A DNA stretch of 5,328 nucleotides from Acidobacteriota bacterium (GCA_021810815.1 JAJZHR010000214.1:1-5328), one strand, 5' to 3'. Positions 1 to 5,203 are shown, counted from the stretch's first letter. Notes: a model not told the origin generated them from the letters alone. Program-made: numbers and translations.

Positions 1-226
1 TTTGTACGGCCCGCTCGGCGCAGGAAGGCATCGCCTGCGCAATCGTATGCTGCCGCTCTTGCTCTTCGGACTTCTGACAGGGGCGCTGTTGCTGCAAGGC
101 TGCACCGGAAAACTGCCGGGAACGACTCCGCCAGGCTCCTACACCGTAACCGTGGCGGCAACGGACGCCAGCGGCCAGACCACCCTGGTCCACACGACCG
201 ACATCAAGCTCGCGATCACCAAATGA
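1..226 (+). CDS. C-terminal fragment of a surface/Ig-like repeat protein (5'-truncated by the window edge)
   Basis: The frame is open to the left edge and stops with TGA at 224-226, so only the last ~74 residues are visible. They show a basic stretch (RHRLRNR, residues 9-15), a hydrophobic helix of about 16 residues (17-32), a lipobox-like LLQGC, a Pro/Gly/Thr linker and a beta-rich tail (SYTVTVAATD ... TTDIKLAITK) that reads like the last strands of an Ig-like/Big domain. From memory, many Acidobacteriaceae surface proteins with Ig-like or NHL repeats end this way, with an Arg-rich loop, a helix, Gly-Cys and a short Ig-like tail; I infer this is one of them. The alternative is a free-standing 59-residue lipoprotein starting at the ATG at 47. 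That is less likely, because the only purine-rich tract (AGGAAGG, 21-27) lies 19 nt upstream and the upstream codons remain open. The substrate or partner is unknown. Confidence 0.65.
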   Translation, partial: LYGPLGAGRHRLRNRMLPLLLFGLLTGALLLQGCTGKLPGTTPPGSYTVTVAATDASGQTTLVHTTDIKLAITK

Positions 227-249
227 GCGCCAGCGTCTCTCCGTGGCCG

Positions 250-1473
250 CTAGTGGATGGTCTTCATCTTGCGGGACATGTAGTCCATCAGCAGGTAGTT
301 GCCCAGGTTCTCCGGGGTGGTGAAGTAGGCCTTGCCTCGGCACATGGCGGTGACGCGCTGGACGAACTGGACGAGGCCGAAGTCGGACGCGAGCATGAAG
401 GTGTTGATCATGATGCCGGAGCGTTTGCAGCGGGAAACCTCCTCCAGCGTTTCGGAGACGACGAGCGGGTCGAGGCCGAAGGCGTTTTTGTAGATGCGGC
501 CGTCGGGCAGGGTGAGGGCGGAGGGTTTGCCGTCGGTGATCATCACGATCTGCTTCATGTCCTTGCGCTGGCGGTCGAGAATGCGGTGGGCGACGCGCAG
601 CCCCTCGCGGGTGTTGGTGTAGTGCGGGCCGACCTTGACGCGGGGCAGCTGCGAGATGGGCAGCTCCTCGGCGGAGTCGTGGAAGAGCACCAGGGAGAGC
701 GAGTCGCCGGGGTACTGGGTGCGGATGAGGTGGGAGAGGGCCATGGCGACGCGCTTGGCCGGGGTGAAGCGGTCCTCGCCGTAGAGGATCATGGAGTGCG
801 AGCAGTCGAGCATGACCACGGTGGCGCAGGAGGACTGGTACTCGCACTGGTGGACGTGCAGGTCGCTCTGCTCCATGTTCAGCGGCAGGCCGATGCCCTC
901 GCGCTGAATGGCAGAGGCGAGCGTGGCGGTGACGTCGAGGTTGAGCACGTCGCCGAATTCGTAGGGGCGGGAGGCTCCGCTGGCCTCGATGCCGGTGGAG
1001 TTGTCGCGCGTATTGTGGCGGCCAAAGCTGGCTTTGCCGAGCGATCCGAGCAGGTCGCGCAGCGTCTTGTAGCCGAGGAAGTCCATGGACTTGTCGGTGA
1101 CTTCGAAGCGGGCCTCGGTCTGCGGCCCATCCTGGGCCTGTCCTGAGCCGGGCTGCTGGCTGGTGGAGATGTAGTTCTCCTGCTCCATTCGCTCCATGAT
1201 CTGGTCGATGAGCTGGTCCAGCGAGCCATCGGCGGCCATTTCATCCACCTTCTGCTGCACCATTTCGTCCAGCACGTTGCCGCGCTCCAGCACCTGGCGC
1301 AGCGCTTCGCGCAGATTGTCCATCGACTGGTCGCCGTCCAGCTCCTGAAACTGCGACAGAGGGGAGCGGAAGCCGGAGTCGAGCAGATAGTCCGAAAGAG
1401 CTTCCATCAGATCTTCGAGCCCAAGCTCGGAGGCGAGGTCGCCGGTGAATTTGGTGTAGCGAACGCGCTTCAT
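250..1473 (-). CDS. VWA-domain protein, COG4867-like, with complete MIDAS motif
   Basis: Encodes 407 residues from the chosen ATG at 1473 (MKRVRYTKFTGD...). The frame extends to an ATG at 1548, but the 25 extra residues look like non-coding sequence. The 1473 start has GAGGA just upstream (1477-1481), rather close at 3 nt. The first ~190 residues are a charged, helical region with no signal peptide or membrane helix, so the protein is probably cytosolic. The C-terminal half, about 216-385, is a von Willebrand factor A domain. Its MIDAS metal-binding residues are visible: DCSHS (223-227), the Thr of TNTREGL (286-292) and the Asp of ITDGKPS (312-318). The architecture matches the uncharacterised family COG4867. 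VWA proteins of this class often work with MoxR- or ChlI-like AAA+ ATPases; none is encoded in this window. The gene is convergent with the upstream fragment and lies beyond a terminator from the GvpL/F gene, so it probably has its own promoter within 1474-1602. Family assignment is confident; the cellular role is unknown. Confidence 0.92.
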   Translation of the reverse strand: MKRVRYTKFTGDLASELGLEDLMEALSDYLLDSGFRSPLSQFQELDGDQSMDNLREALRQVLERGNVLDEMVQQKVDEMAADGSLDQLIDQIMERMEQENYISTSQQPGSGQAQDGPQTEARFEVTDKSMDFLGYKTLRDLLGSLGKASFGRHNTRDNSTGIEASGASRPYEFGDVLNLDVTATLASAIQREGIGLPLNMEQSDLHVHQCEYQSSCATVVMLDCSHSMILYGEDRFTPAKRVAMALSHLIRTQYPGDSLSLVLFHDSAEELPISQLPRVKVGPHYTNTREGLRVAHRILDRQRKDMKQIVMITDGKPSALTLPDGRIYKNAFGLDPLVVSETLEEVSRCKRSGIMINTFMLASDFGLVQFVQRVTAMCRGKAYFTTPENLGNYLLMDYMSRKMKTIH

Positions 1474-1602
1474 AGGTCCTCGCCGCGGGGTGGCCTTGCA
1501 GGGGACGCGCTCTTTCCACCCGCCTGCGGATGTTGCCGCCGATGCCATTGACCGTGCTCCATCGGCTATGGCTGGCCTTCGCTTGAGGTTAGCATGGCGC
1601 GA

Positions 1603-1638
1603 AAAGCCCCGCCTCTCGAAGGCGAGAGGCGGGGCTTT
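1603..1638 (-). terminator. Strong intrinsic-terminator-like hairpin downstream of the GvpL/F gene
   Basis: A perfect 16-bp inverted repeat (arms 1603-1618 and 1623-1638) encloses the 4-nt loop AAGG. Read on the minus strand the stem ends in GGGGCTTTTC, giving a GC-rich stem with a short T4 tract. It lies about 45 nt past the stop codon of the GvpL/F gene, the right place to end its transcript. On the plus strand the trailing tract is only T3, so a bidirectional role is possible but weaker. It also separates GvpL/F transcription from the VWA gene downstream. Confidence 0.85.
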
Positions 1639-1683
1639 CAGTGTTGTGCATAAGATGTTGATTCAGCGAGATATGCAGGCTGG

Positions 1684-2451
1684 CTAGTGTTGCAGCATCG
1701 CGGCAGGCGCGTTCGGGTGCGTCTGGTTCATGCGATGGACGAAGTGGTAGGGCGGCCACGGGCCAGAGAGCTGCAGGCGACACTCCTTCATGGACTGCTG
1801 GCAGGAGGAGTACTTGTTCTGGTAGCGCTCGACTGTCTTGTGGTCGATCAGGTGTGCGATGTCCAGCAGCATCTTGCCGGCGTCGGTGCGTTTGCAGCTC
1901 ACCTCCTCGTCCAGGGGAGAGAACATGCGGTGCATCTGGACGGAGAGCGCGCGCGCCTTGGTCTGGCGTTCGCGCTGGCGGCCAGCGCTCTCGCGCAGGC
2001 TGCTGAGGTACTCCTTGCCGACGTGGCCGGTCAGGACGGGGTTGGCATTGCCAGGGCAGGTATCGTCGATGAGCACCTTCAGGTGCATCTCCGCCTTGCC
2101 GCGCAGACGTTCGACATTGGCCAGGAAGTGGCGCTGATTGGAGCGGACGGAGCGGCGCAGGGCGTCATCGTCCTGGAAGGTGGTGTTGAAGCGGAAAGGA
2201 AGAACGGTGGAGAGCTTGAAGCAGTCCGAAATGACGCGGGCGTGGTCGCGGGCGGCCTGCTGATCCATTTTGTCGGGGGTGTTGTCCTCGGGCCGATGCT
2301 CGGAGACGATGACGGCGAGGTCGCTGGCGGGAAAGAGGAAGATCTGGTTGCCCAGGATTCCGGACGTGTTCTGCAAGGGGACTGGTCGGCGGTGGTGAGC
2401 TAGCTCAGGAAAAGCCTGTTTCTCTGCAATGCAATAGGCATACCAAGGCAT
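1684..2451 (-). CDS. GvpL/GvpF-family gas vesicle-type protein (orphan)
   Basis: Encodes 255 residues, the usual length for Pfam GvpL_GvpF. Family hallmarks are in order: an N-terminal WYAYCIAE strand (3-10), LPFRFNTTF (84-92), GKAEMHLKV (118-126), GKEYL (145-149), a charged helical segment (about 150-175) and the near-diagnostic GPWPPYHFV (230-238). In gas-vesicle producers GvpF/GvpL are accessory proteins that contact the shell protein GvpA during vesicle assembly. No gvpA, gvpN, gvpK or other gvp gene is visible here, so a true flotation role cannot be assumed; a repurposed or regulatory role is possible. The start at 2451 is supported by GAGGAG at 2461-2466 on the minus strand, 9 nt upstream. 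A terminator hairpin follows the stop. The gene is divergent from the YeiH gene. The C-terminal tail after the GPWPPY motif is a short polar extension (HRMNQTHPNAPA...). Family call is strong, function unresolved. Confidence 0.9.
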   Translation of the reverse strand: MPWYAYCIAEKQAFPELAHHRRPVPLQNTSGILGNQIFLFPASDLAVIVSEHRPEDNTPDKMDQQAARDHARVISDCFKLSTVLPFRFNTTFQDDDALRRSVRSNQRHFLANVERLRGKAEMHLKVLIDDTCPGNANPVLTGHVGKEYLSSLRESAGRQRERQTKARALSVQMHRMFSPLDEEVSCKRTDAGKMLLDIAHLIDHKTVERYQNKYSSCQQSMKECRLQLSGPWPPYHFVHRMNQTHPNAPAAMLQH

Positions 2452-2460
2452 AGTAATTCA

Positions 2461-2466
2461 CTCCTC
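2461..2466 (-). promoter_or_regulatory. Ribosome binding site of the GvpL/F gene
   Basis: On the minus strand this reads GAGGAG, 9 nt before the ATG at 2451. It is a near-consensus Shine-Dalgarno sequence and fixes the start of the GvpL/F protein. Confidence 0.75.
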
Positions 2467-2504
2467 GCGCTGAAGGTCTGTCGCCCTCAGGTCGATGGGT
2501 TGTG

Positions 2505-2533
2505 CTATTTGGTTGAGAAGACTTTACGTTCAA
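2505..2533 (-). promoter_or_regulatory. Weak candidate promoter for the GvpL/F gene
   Basis: On the minus strand TTGAAC (2533-2528) is followed after 17 nt by AAATAG (2510-2505). The -35 box is good (5/6 to TTGACA) but the -10 box is poor. The position, 54 nt upstream of the start codon, is plausible. This is a pattern match only. Confidence 0.2.
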
Positions 2534-2599
2534 CTGGCCCTACCTAGTCCTGGCGCGCCTGCGGAGGCCGACTGCACCGAACACGAAACGCATAGTATG

Positions 2600-2632
2600 C
2601 CTATTGACAAACAGTTGGCAATAGGGAAATTT
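2600..2632 (+). promoter_or_regulatory. Candidate yeiH promoter region with an overlapping operator-like inverted repeat
   Basis: A perfect -35 hexamer TTGACA lies at 2604-2609. With a 17-nt spacer the -10 position (2627-2632) reads AAATTT, which is weak. The -35 sits inside a perfect 7-bp inverted repeat, CCTATTG (2600-2606) and CAATAGG (2619-2625), with arms 19 bp apart centre to centre, close to two helical turns. That arrangement is typical of a dimeric repressor or activator site. No regulator gene is present in the window to pair it with. Confidence 0.3.
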
Positions 2633-2655
2633 CAGAAACGTTGTTTTCAGGAAAC

Positions 2656-2693
2656 CCAGGCCCTTCACGGAAGGCACTTCGCGAAGGGCCTGG
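2656..2693 (+). repeat. 11-bp perfect inverted repeat (hairpin) in the yeiH leader
   Basis: Arms CCAGGCCCTTC (2656-2666) and GAAGGGCCTGG (2683-2693) pair perfectly around a 16-nt loop. The interior repeats CTTC/GAAG, so two smaller hairpins (CTTCACGGAAG at 2663-2673 and CTTCGCGAAG at 2677-2686) compete with the long stem. No T-tract follows on either strand, so it is not a standard terminator. If transcription starts near 2640 it would lie in the 5' leader of yeiH. Confidence 0.6.
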
Positions 2694-2740
2694 CGCTGTT
2701 GATCGCCCGGCTGAACGGAAGACCGCGCGGCTGAGGATTC

Positions 2741-2761
2741 CGGCTTATGCCCTATAAGCCG
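2741..2761 (+). repeat. 8-bp hairpin just upstream of the yeiH start region
   Basis: CGGCTTAT (2741-2748) and ATAAGCCG (2754-2761) pair perfectly around a 5-nt loop. It ends 2 nt before an alternative ATG (2763) and 31 nt before the preferred ATG (2793). It could affect translation initiation or start choice; there is no T-tract for termination. Confidence 0.45.
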
Positions 2762-2792
2762 AATGACTTGGACTCGGCGGAGCTTGGCTGCG

Positions 2793-3725
2793 ATGCTGAC
2801 AGACATGAGCAAGAATCTCTTCTTCATCGGCATTATCCTGGCCGCCACCGGCATCTTTTCTCCCGCGCTGGCCCTGCTTGCAGGAATTCTCTACGGCATG
2901 ACGACGGTGCATCACTTCCATGTGGAGAGCCGCAACCTTTCCAAGTTCCTGCTGCAGGCGGCCGTCGTCTGCCTGGGTTTTGGAATGCAGTTGCAGGAGG
3001 TGGTGAAGGTGGGCCGTTCCGGGTTCCTGTACACCGCCATCGGCATCGCGTTCGCTCTTCTGCTGGGCACTCTTCTGGGCAAGGTGCTCAGGATCGGCGG
3101 AACCCAGTCCTTCCTGATCTCAGCGGGGACGGCCATCTGCGGAGGCAGCGCCATCGCCGCCCTTGGTCCCGTGCTGAACGCCGACGAGGAGGCGATGACC
3201 GTCTCTCTGGGAACGATCTTCGTGCTCAATTCGGTTGCCCTGCTGCTGTTTCCCGCCGTTGGCCACGCTCTCAATCTCTCGCAGACGCAGTTCGGCCTGT
3301 GGGCTGCGCTGGCCATCCATGACACCAGTTCTGTTGTGGGAGCGGCGGCAAAATACGGCTCGACCGCGCTTGCCATTGGGACCACGGTGAAGCTGGCACG
3401 CGCCTTGTGGATCATTCCCGTGGCGCTGGCAACAGCGGTCTTTACCCGCAGCCGGGCCAGAGTCCAATGGCCGTGGTTCATCCTCTTCTTCTGCCTCGCG
3501 GCGGTGCTGAACACCTATGTTCCGCTGTTCGCTCCGGTCTATCCGGTGCTGAACCGGCTTGGGAAGGCCGGACTGACGGTGACACTGTTCCTCATCGGAA
3601 CCGGCATCAATCGGCAGACGTTGCGCAACGTGGGTGTGCGTCCCATGTTGCAGGGAGTTCTGCTGTGGGCGGTGGTGGCAAGCGTGTCCCTGTGGGCGAT
3701 CCGGTCTGGATGGATCCACCTATAG
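2793..3725 (+). CDS. yeiH: YeiH/UPF0324 family putative sulfate exporter, inner-membrane protein
   Basis: Encodes 310 residues from the ATG at 2793. The frame also offers ATGs at 2763 (320 aa) and 2805 (306 aa). I prefer 2793 because GCGGAG (2777-2782) lies 10 nt upstream; neither alternative has a Shine-Dalgarno sequence. The protein is mostly hydrophobic helices, about ten membrane segments, ending in Trp-Ile-His-Leu. Signature motifs of the family (Pfam Cons_hypoth698) are GTAICGGSAIAA (112-123), AIHDTSSVVGAA (174-185) and TVKLARALWIIP (198-209). The N-terminus has FHVESRNLSKFLLQ before the second helix, also usual in the family. Members are annotated as putative sulfate exporters, but the substrate is poorly established experimentally, so transport of sulfate or a related anion is a family-level inference. 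E. coli yeiH lies near the LysR gene yeiE; here the divergent neighbour is instead a GvpL/F gene. All core motifs are intact and there is no sign of decay. Confidence 0.94.
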   Translation: MLTDMSKNLFFIGIILAATGIFSPALALLAGILYGMTTVHHFHVESRNLSKFLLQAAVVCLGFGMQLQEVVKVGRSGFLYTAIGIAFALLLGTLLGKVLRIGGTQSFLISAGTAICGGSAIAALGPVLNADEEAMTVSLGTIFVLNSVALLLFPAVGHALNLSQTQFGLWAALAIHDTSSVVGAAAKYGSTALAIGTTVKLARALWIIPVALATAVFTRSRARVQWPWFILFFCLAAVLNTYVPLFAPVYPVLNRLGKAGLTVTLFLIGTGINRQTLRNVGVRPMLQGVLLWAVVASVSLWAIRSGWIHL

Positions 3726-3894
3726 GCGGAGTCCTAGGAGGAGTGGCGAAGCTTGACGCAAAATGCGTCATCCAAGACGGGCTCAACACAGGAGGGCGAA
3801 GCTTTAGCACAGATGGAAGCAGATGGAAGGATTTGGAACGGGATGGCCTTGAGACCTGCCGGGCCGAGTGTTCGGAATGCGTTGAGAGGAAGCG
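3726..3894. other. Convergent intergenic region with short direct repeats, no gene seen
   Basis: This is the gap between the convergent yeiH and coiled-coil genes. It contains a 10-bp direct repeat GGCGAAGCTT at 3745-3754 and 3795-3804, exactly 50 bp apart, each preceded by AGGAG. It also contains a 7-bp dyad TGACGCA-AAA-TGCGTCA (3754-3770) and a tandem AGATGGAAGC / AGATGGAAGG (3811-3830). No hairpin followed by a clear T-tract was found, so no intrinsic terminator can be named for either gene. Confidence 0.6.
3754..3770. repeat. 7-bp perfect dyad downstream of yeiH
   Basis: TGACGCA (3754-3760) and TGCGTCA (3764-3770) flank AAA. It begins 28 nt after the yeiH stop. It lacks a T-tract on either side, so it may be a weak terminator, a 3'-end stabiliser or a protein site. 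Confidence 0.45.
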
Positions 3895-4281
3895 CTATCG
3901 GGTTGCGGAGCGCAGCAGAAGGAAGACGATCAATGCCAGCAGCAGCAGGGTTGCGATGGAGACGGTGCGCAGCCAGACCTGCAAGGCGGAGGTCCGCGCT
4001 TCGATCAGGGTCAGCGTCTCCTCTGATCTTGCGGTGGCCTGGCTCAGGAGCTTGATCTCGCCTTGGAGGGTCGCGATCTGAGCGCTGTGCTCAGCGAGCT
4101 GGCGAAGAGCGAGCTGCTGCGCTTCGGCAAGCGAGTCGGCGCTCTGGCGCAGTTGGGCCGCTTGGTGCGCCACGAACTGCTCGCGGTCGGGGCTTTGCCG
4201 GGACAGCATGCGCTCCAGCATGGGAACCAGGCGCGAGAGATGGGGCAGAAGTTCGCCTAACTGCATCAGGAGAGCCCACAT
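3895..4281 (-). CDS. Small coiled-coil protein with C-terminal membrane anchor (unknown function)
   Basis: Encodes 128 residues. Residues 1-26 form an amphipathic hydrophobic helix (MWALLMQLGELLPHLSRLV...). Residues ~32-100 are Ala/Gln/Leu/Glu-rich with heptad-like spacing, a predicted coiled coil. Residues ~105-124 are a strongly hydrophobic membrane helix (IATLLLLALIVFLLL), followed by a short basic tail RSATR, giving a tail-anchored layout. I recognise no family or catalytic motif. The start at 4281 is supported by AAAAGGAG on the minus strand (4300-4293), though the 11-nt spacing is long; an ATG at 4263 is the alternative. The gene follows rph on the same strand after 74 nt that include a hairpin, so co-transcription is plausible. 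The regular amphipathic and transmembrane pattern supports a real gene, and the antisense frame at 3753-4055 looks like its shadow. Confidence 0.75.
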   Translation of the reverse strand: MWALLMQLGELLPHLSRLVPMLERMLSRQSPDREQFVAHQAAQLRQSADSLAEAQQLALRQLAEHSAQIATLQGEIKLLSQATARSEETLTLIEARTSALQVWLRTVSIATLLLLALIVFLLLRSATR

Positions 4282-4292
4282 TGTTTCGCGTA

Positions 4293-4300
4293 CTCCTTTT
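4293..4300 (-). promoter_or_regulatory. Ribosome binding site of the coiled-coil gene
   Basis: On the minus strand this reads AAAAGGAG, a strong Shine-Dalgarno match, 11 nt before the ATG at 4281. It directly follows the 4304-4329 hairpin, so the hairpin could influence its accessibility. Confidence 0.6.
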
Positions 4301-4303
4301 TAT

Positions 4304-4329
4304 GGAGATCCGGCTGGTGCCGGATCTCC
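4304..4329 (-). repeat. 11-bp perfect hairpin between rph and the coiled-coil gene
   Basis: Arms GGAGATCCGGC (4304-4314) and GCCGGATCTCC (4319-4329) pair perfectly around a 4-nt loop. On the minus strand it starts 26 nt past the rph stop and is followed by ATAAAAAGGAG, an A-rich tract and the next ribosome site, not by T's. It is therefore not a canonical terminator. It may stabilise the 3' end of rph mRNA, attenuate read-through or mark a processing site. Confidence 0.65.
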
Positions 4330-4355
4330 TTGGCTTCGATTCAGGTCTCTTCGAC

Positions 4356-5123
4356 TCAGACTCGGTTGAGCAATTCGCGCTGCGCAGCCAGCAACTGTTC
4401 GATGCCGAGCGTTGCGAGATCGATCATCTGCCCCATGGCGGCGCGGGAAAAAGGTTCGCGCTCGGCCGTGGCCTGTACTTCGACCAGACCACCGTCCGCG
4501 GTCATCACCACGTTCATATCCACCTCGGCGCGAGAGTCCTCCTCGTAGGCCAGATCCAGCAGCACCTGCCCGTCCACAACGCCGACGCTGGTGGCGGCTA
4601 CCATCTGCATCAGAGGCGAAGCCTTCAGCGTGCCCGCTGCGACCAGCTTTTCGAGCGCCAGGGCGAGAGCGGCGCAGGCTCCGGTGATGGCTGCGGTGCG
4701 CGTTCCGCCATCGGCCTGCAGCACGTCGCAGTCCAGGATGATGGTGCGCTCGCCGAGGGCTTTCATGTCCACAACGGAGCGCAGCGAGCGCCCGATAAGT
4801 CGTTGAATCTCATGGGTGCGGCCGCCGACCTTGCCCTTTTCGGATTCGCGCGCGGTGCGCGTCAGGGTCGCGCGCGGCAGCATGCCATACTCCGCTGTGA
4901 CCCAGCCTCGGCCGGAGTTGCGCATCCACCCGGGGACTCCGGTTTCAATGGTGGCGTTGCAGAGCACCCGCGTGTGGCCGACCTCGATCAGCACCGATCC
5001 TTCGGGGGTGGAGACGTAGCCGGGGGTGAGGCGGAGTGGGCGCATCGCGTTGAAAGGACGGGAGTCGGAGCGGAAAAAGCCAGCGGGGGACGCGGTGTGG
5101 GGGGTGGAAGACATAGCCACCAT
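4356..5123 (-). CDS. rph: Ribonuclease PH (tRNA 3'-end processing exoribonuclease)
   Basis: Encodes 255 residues of RNase PH, a phosphate-dependent 3'-5' exoribonuclease that trims tRNA precursors and acts in the cytosol as a ring hexamer. Conserved blocks are all present: EGSVLIEVGHTRVLC (41-55), GWVTAEYGMLPRAT (73-86), GGRTHEIQRLIGRSLR (100-115), DCDVLQADGGTRTAAITGA (131-149) and EEDSRAEVDMNVVMT (194-208). Asp196 and Asp202 match the catalytic acidic pair, and GGTRT (139-143) matches the phosphate-binding segment. Compared with the ~238-residue E. coli enzyme, the N-terminus carries about 16 extra residues, and the usual R-x-x-GR start reads RSDSR. Start choice is uncertain: ATG at 5123 has no Shine-Dalgarno, while ATG at 5114 has a weak GGTGG close by; the protein differs by three residues only. 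The gene is followed by the small coiled-coil gene rather than the rdgB/HAM1 gene that often follows rph. Confidence 0.97.
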   Translation of the reverse strand: MVAMSSTPHTASPAGFFRSDSRPFNAMRPLRLTPGYVSTPEGSVLIEVGHTRVLCNATIETGVPGWMRNSGRGWVTAEYGMLPRATLTRTARESEKGKVGGRTHEIQRLIGRSLRSVVDMKALGERTIILDCDVLQADGGTRTAAITGACAALALALEKLVAAGTLKASPLMQMVAATSVGVVDGQVLLDLAYEEDSRAEVDMNVVMTADGGLVEVQATAEREPFSRAAMGQMIDLATLGIEQLLAAQRELLNRV

Positions 5124-5182
5124 TCTAGGCTACGCGCTGGTCCGTGCGACGCTGCGACCGCGTCTGGAGGCGGTTTTTGACC

Positions 5183-5203
5183 GGCTGGGGACCGGTTCCA
5201 GCC
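5183..5203. repeat. Hairpin upstream of rph
   Basis: GGCTGG (5183-5188) and CCAGCC (5198-5203) pair perfectly, with two possible G-U pairs extending inward and the palindrome ACCGGT (5191-5196) in the loop. It lies about 60 nt before the rph start codon and abuts the 11-bp repeat array. There is no T-tract, so a terminator is unlikely. Confidence 0.4.

Larger units (their letters stand above)
2452..2792. other. Divergent intergenic region between GvpL/F and yeiH, dyad-rich and without a credible gene
   Basis: These 341 bases carry no convincing coding frame; the open frames at 2495-2734 and 2540-2854 show no domain, no good ribosome site and no family resemblance. The middle (about 2580-2655) is clearly more AT-rich than the flanks, as expected for promoters. 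In order it holds: a palindrome GCATAGTATGC (2590-2600), an inverted repeat overlapping TTGACA (2600-2625), a palindrome GAAATTTC (2626-2633), a near-direct repeat TTTCAGAAAC / TTTCAGGAAAC (2630-2639, 2645-2655), a large hairpin (2656-2693) and a small hairpin (2741-2761). It must contain the promoters of both divergent genes. Confidence 0.7.

Noticed and set aside
223..1146. 307-codon plus-strand open frame opposite the VWA gene
   Set aside because: Low-complexity Val/Gly/Ala/Glu/His-rich translation with no domain; it mirrors the codon pattern of the VWA gene on the other strand, a usual artefact in GC-rich DNA.
1474..1548. N-terminal extension of the VWA protein to the ATG at 1548
   Set aside because: No ribosome site before 1548, and the extra 25 residues look non-coding; the 1473 start has GAGGA upstream.
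1972..1988. 17-nt near-perfect palindrome GCGCTGGC-G-GCCAGCGC
   Set aside because: It lies inside the GvpL/F coding sequence and is explained by Arg/Ala/Gly codons in GC-rich DNA.
1687..2403. 238-codon plus-strand open frame opposite the GvpL/F gene
   Set aside because: No recognisable motif, whereas the minus strand encodes a complete GvpL/F protein with ribosome site and terminator.
2495..2734. 79-codon plus-strand open frame in the divergent intergenic region
   Set aside because: No Shine-Dalgarno, no domain, and it runs through the AT-rich promoter-like segment and the large hairpin.
5157..5178. Terminator-like ACCGC...GCGGT followed by TTTT on the plus strand
   Set aside because: The stem is only 5 bp, and no plus-strand gene lies immediately upstream to be terminated.
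4281..5180. 299-codon plus-strand open frame opposite rph
   Set aside because: The minus strand encodes an unmistakable RNase PH; the plus-strand translation is Gly/Ala/Arg/His-rich shadow sequence.
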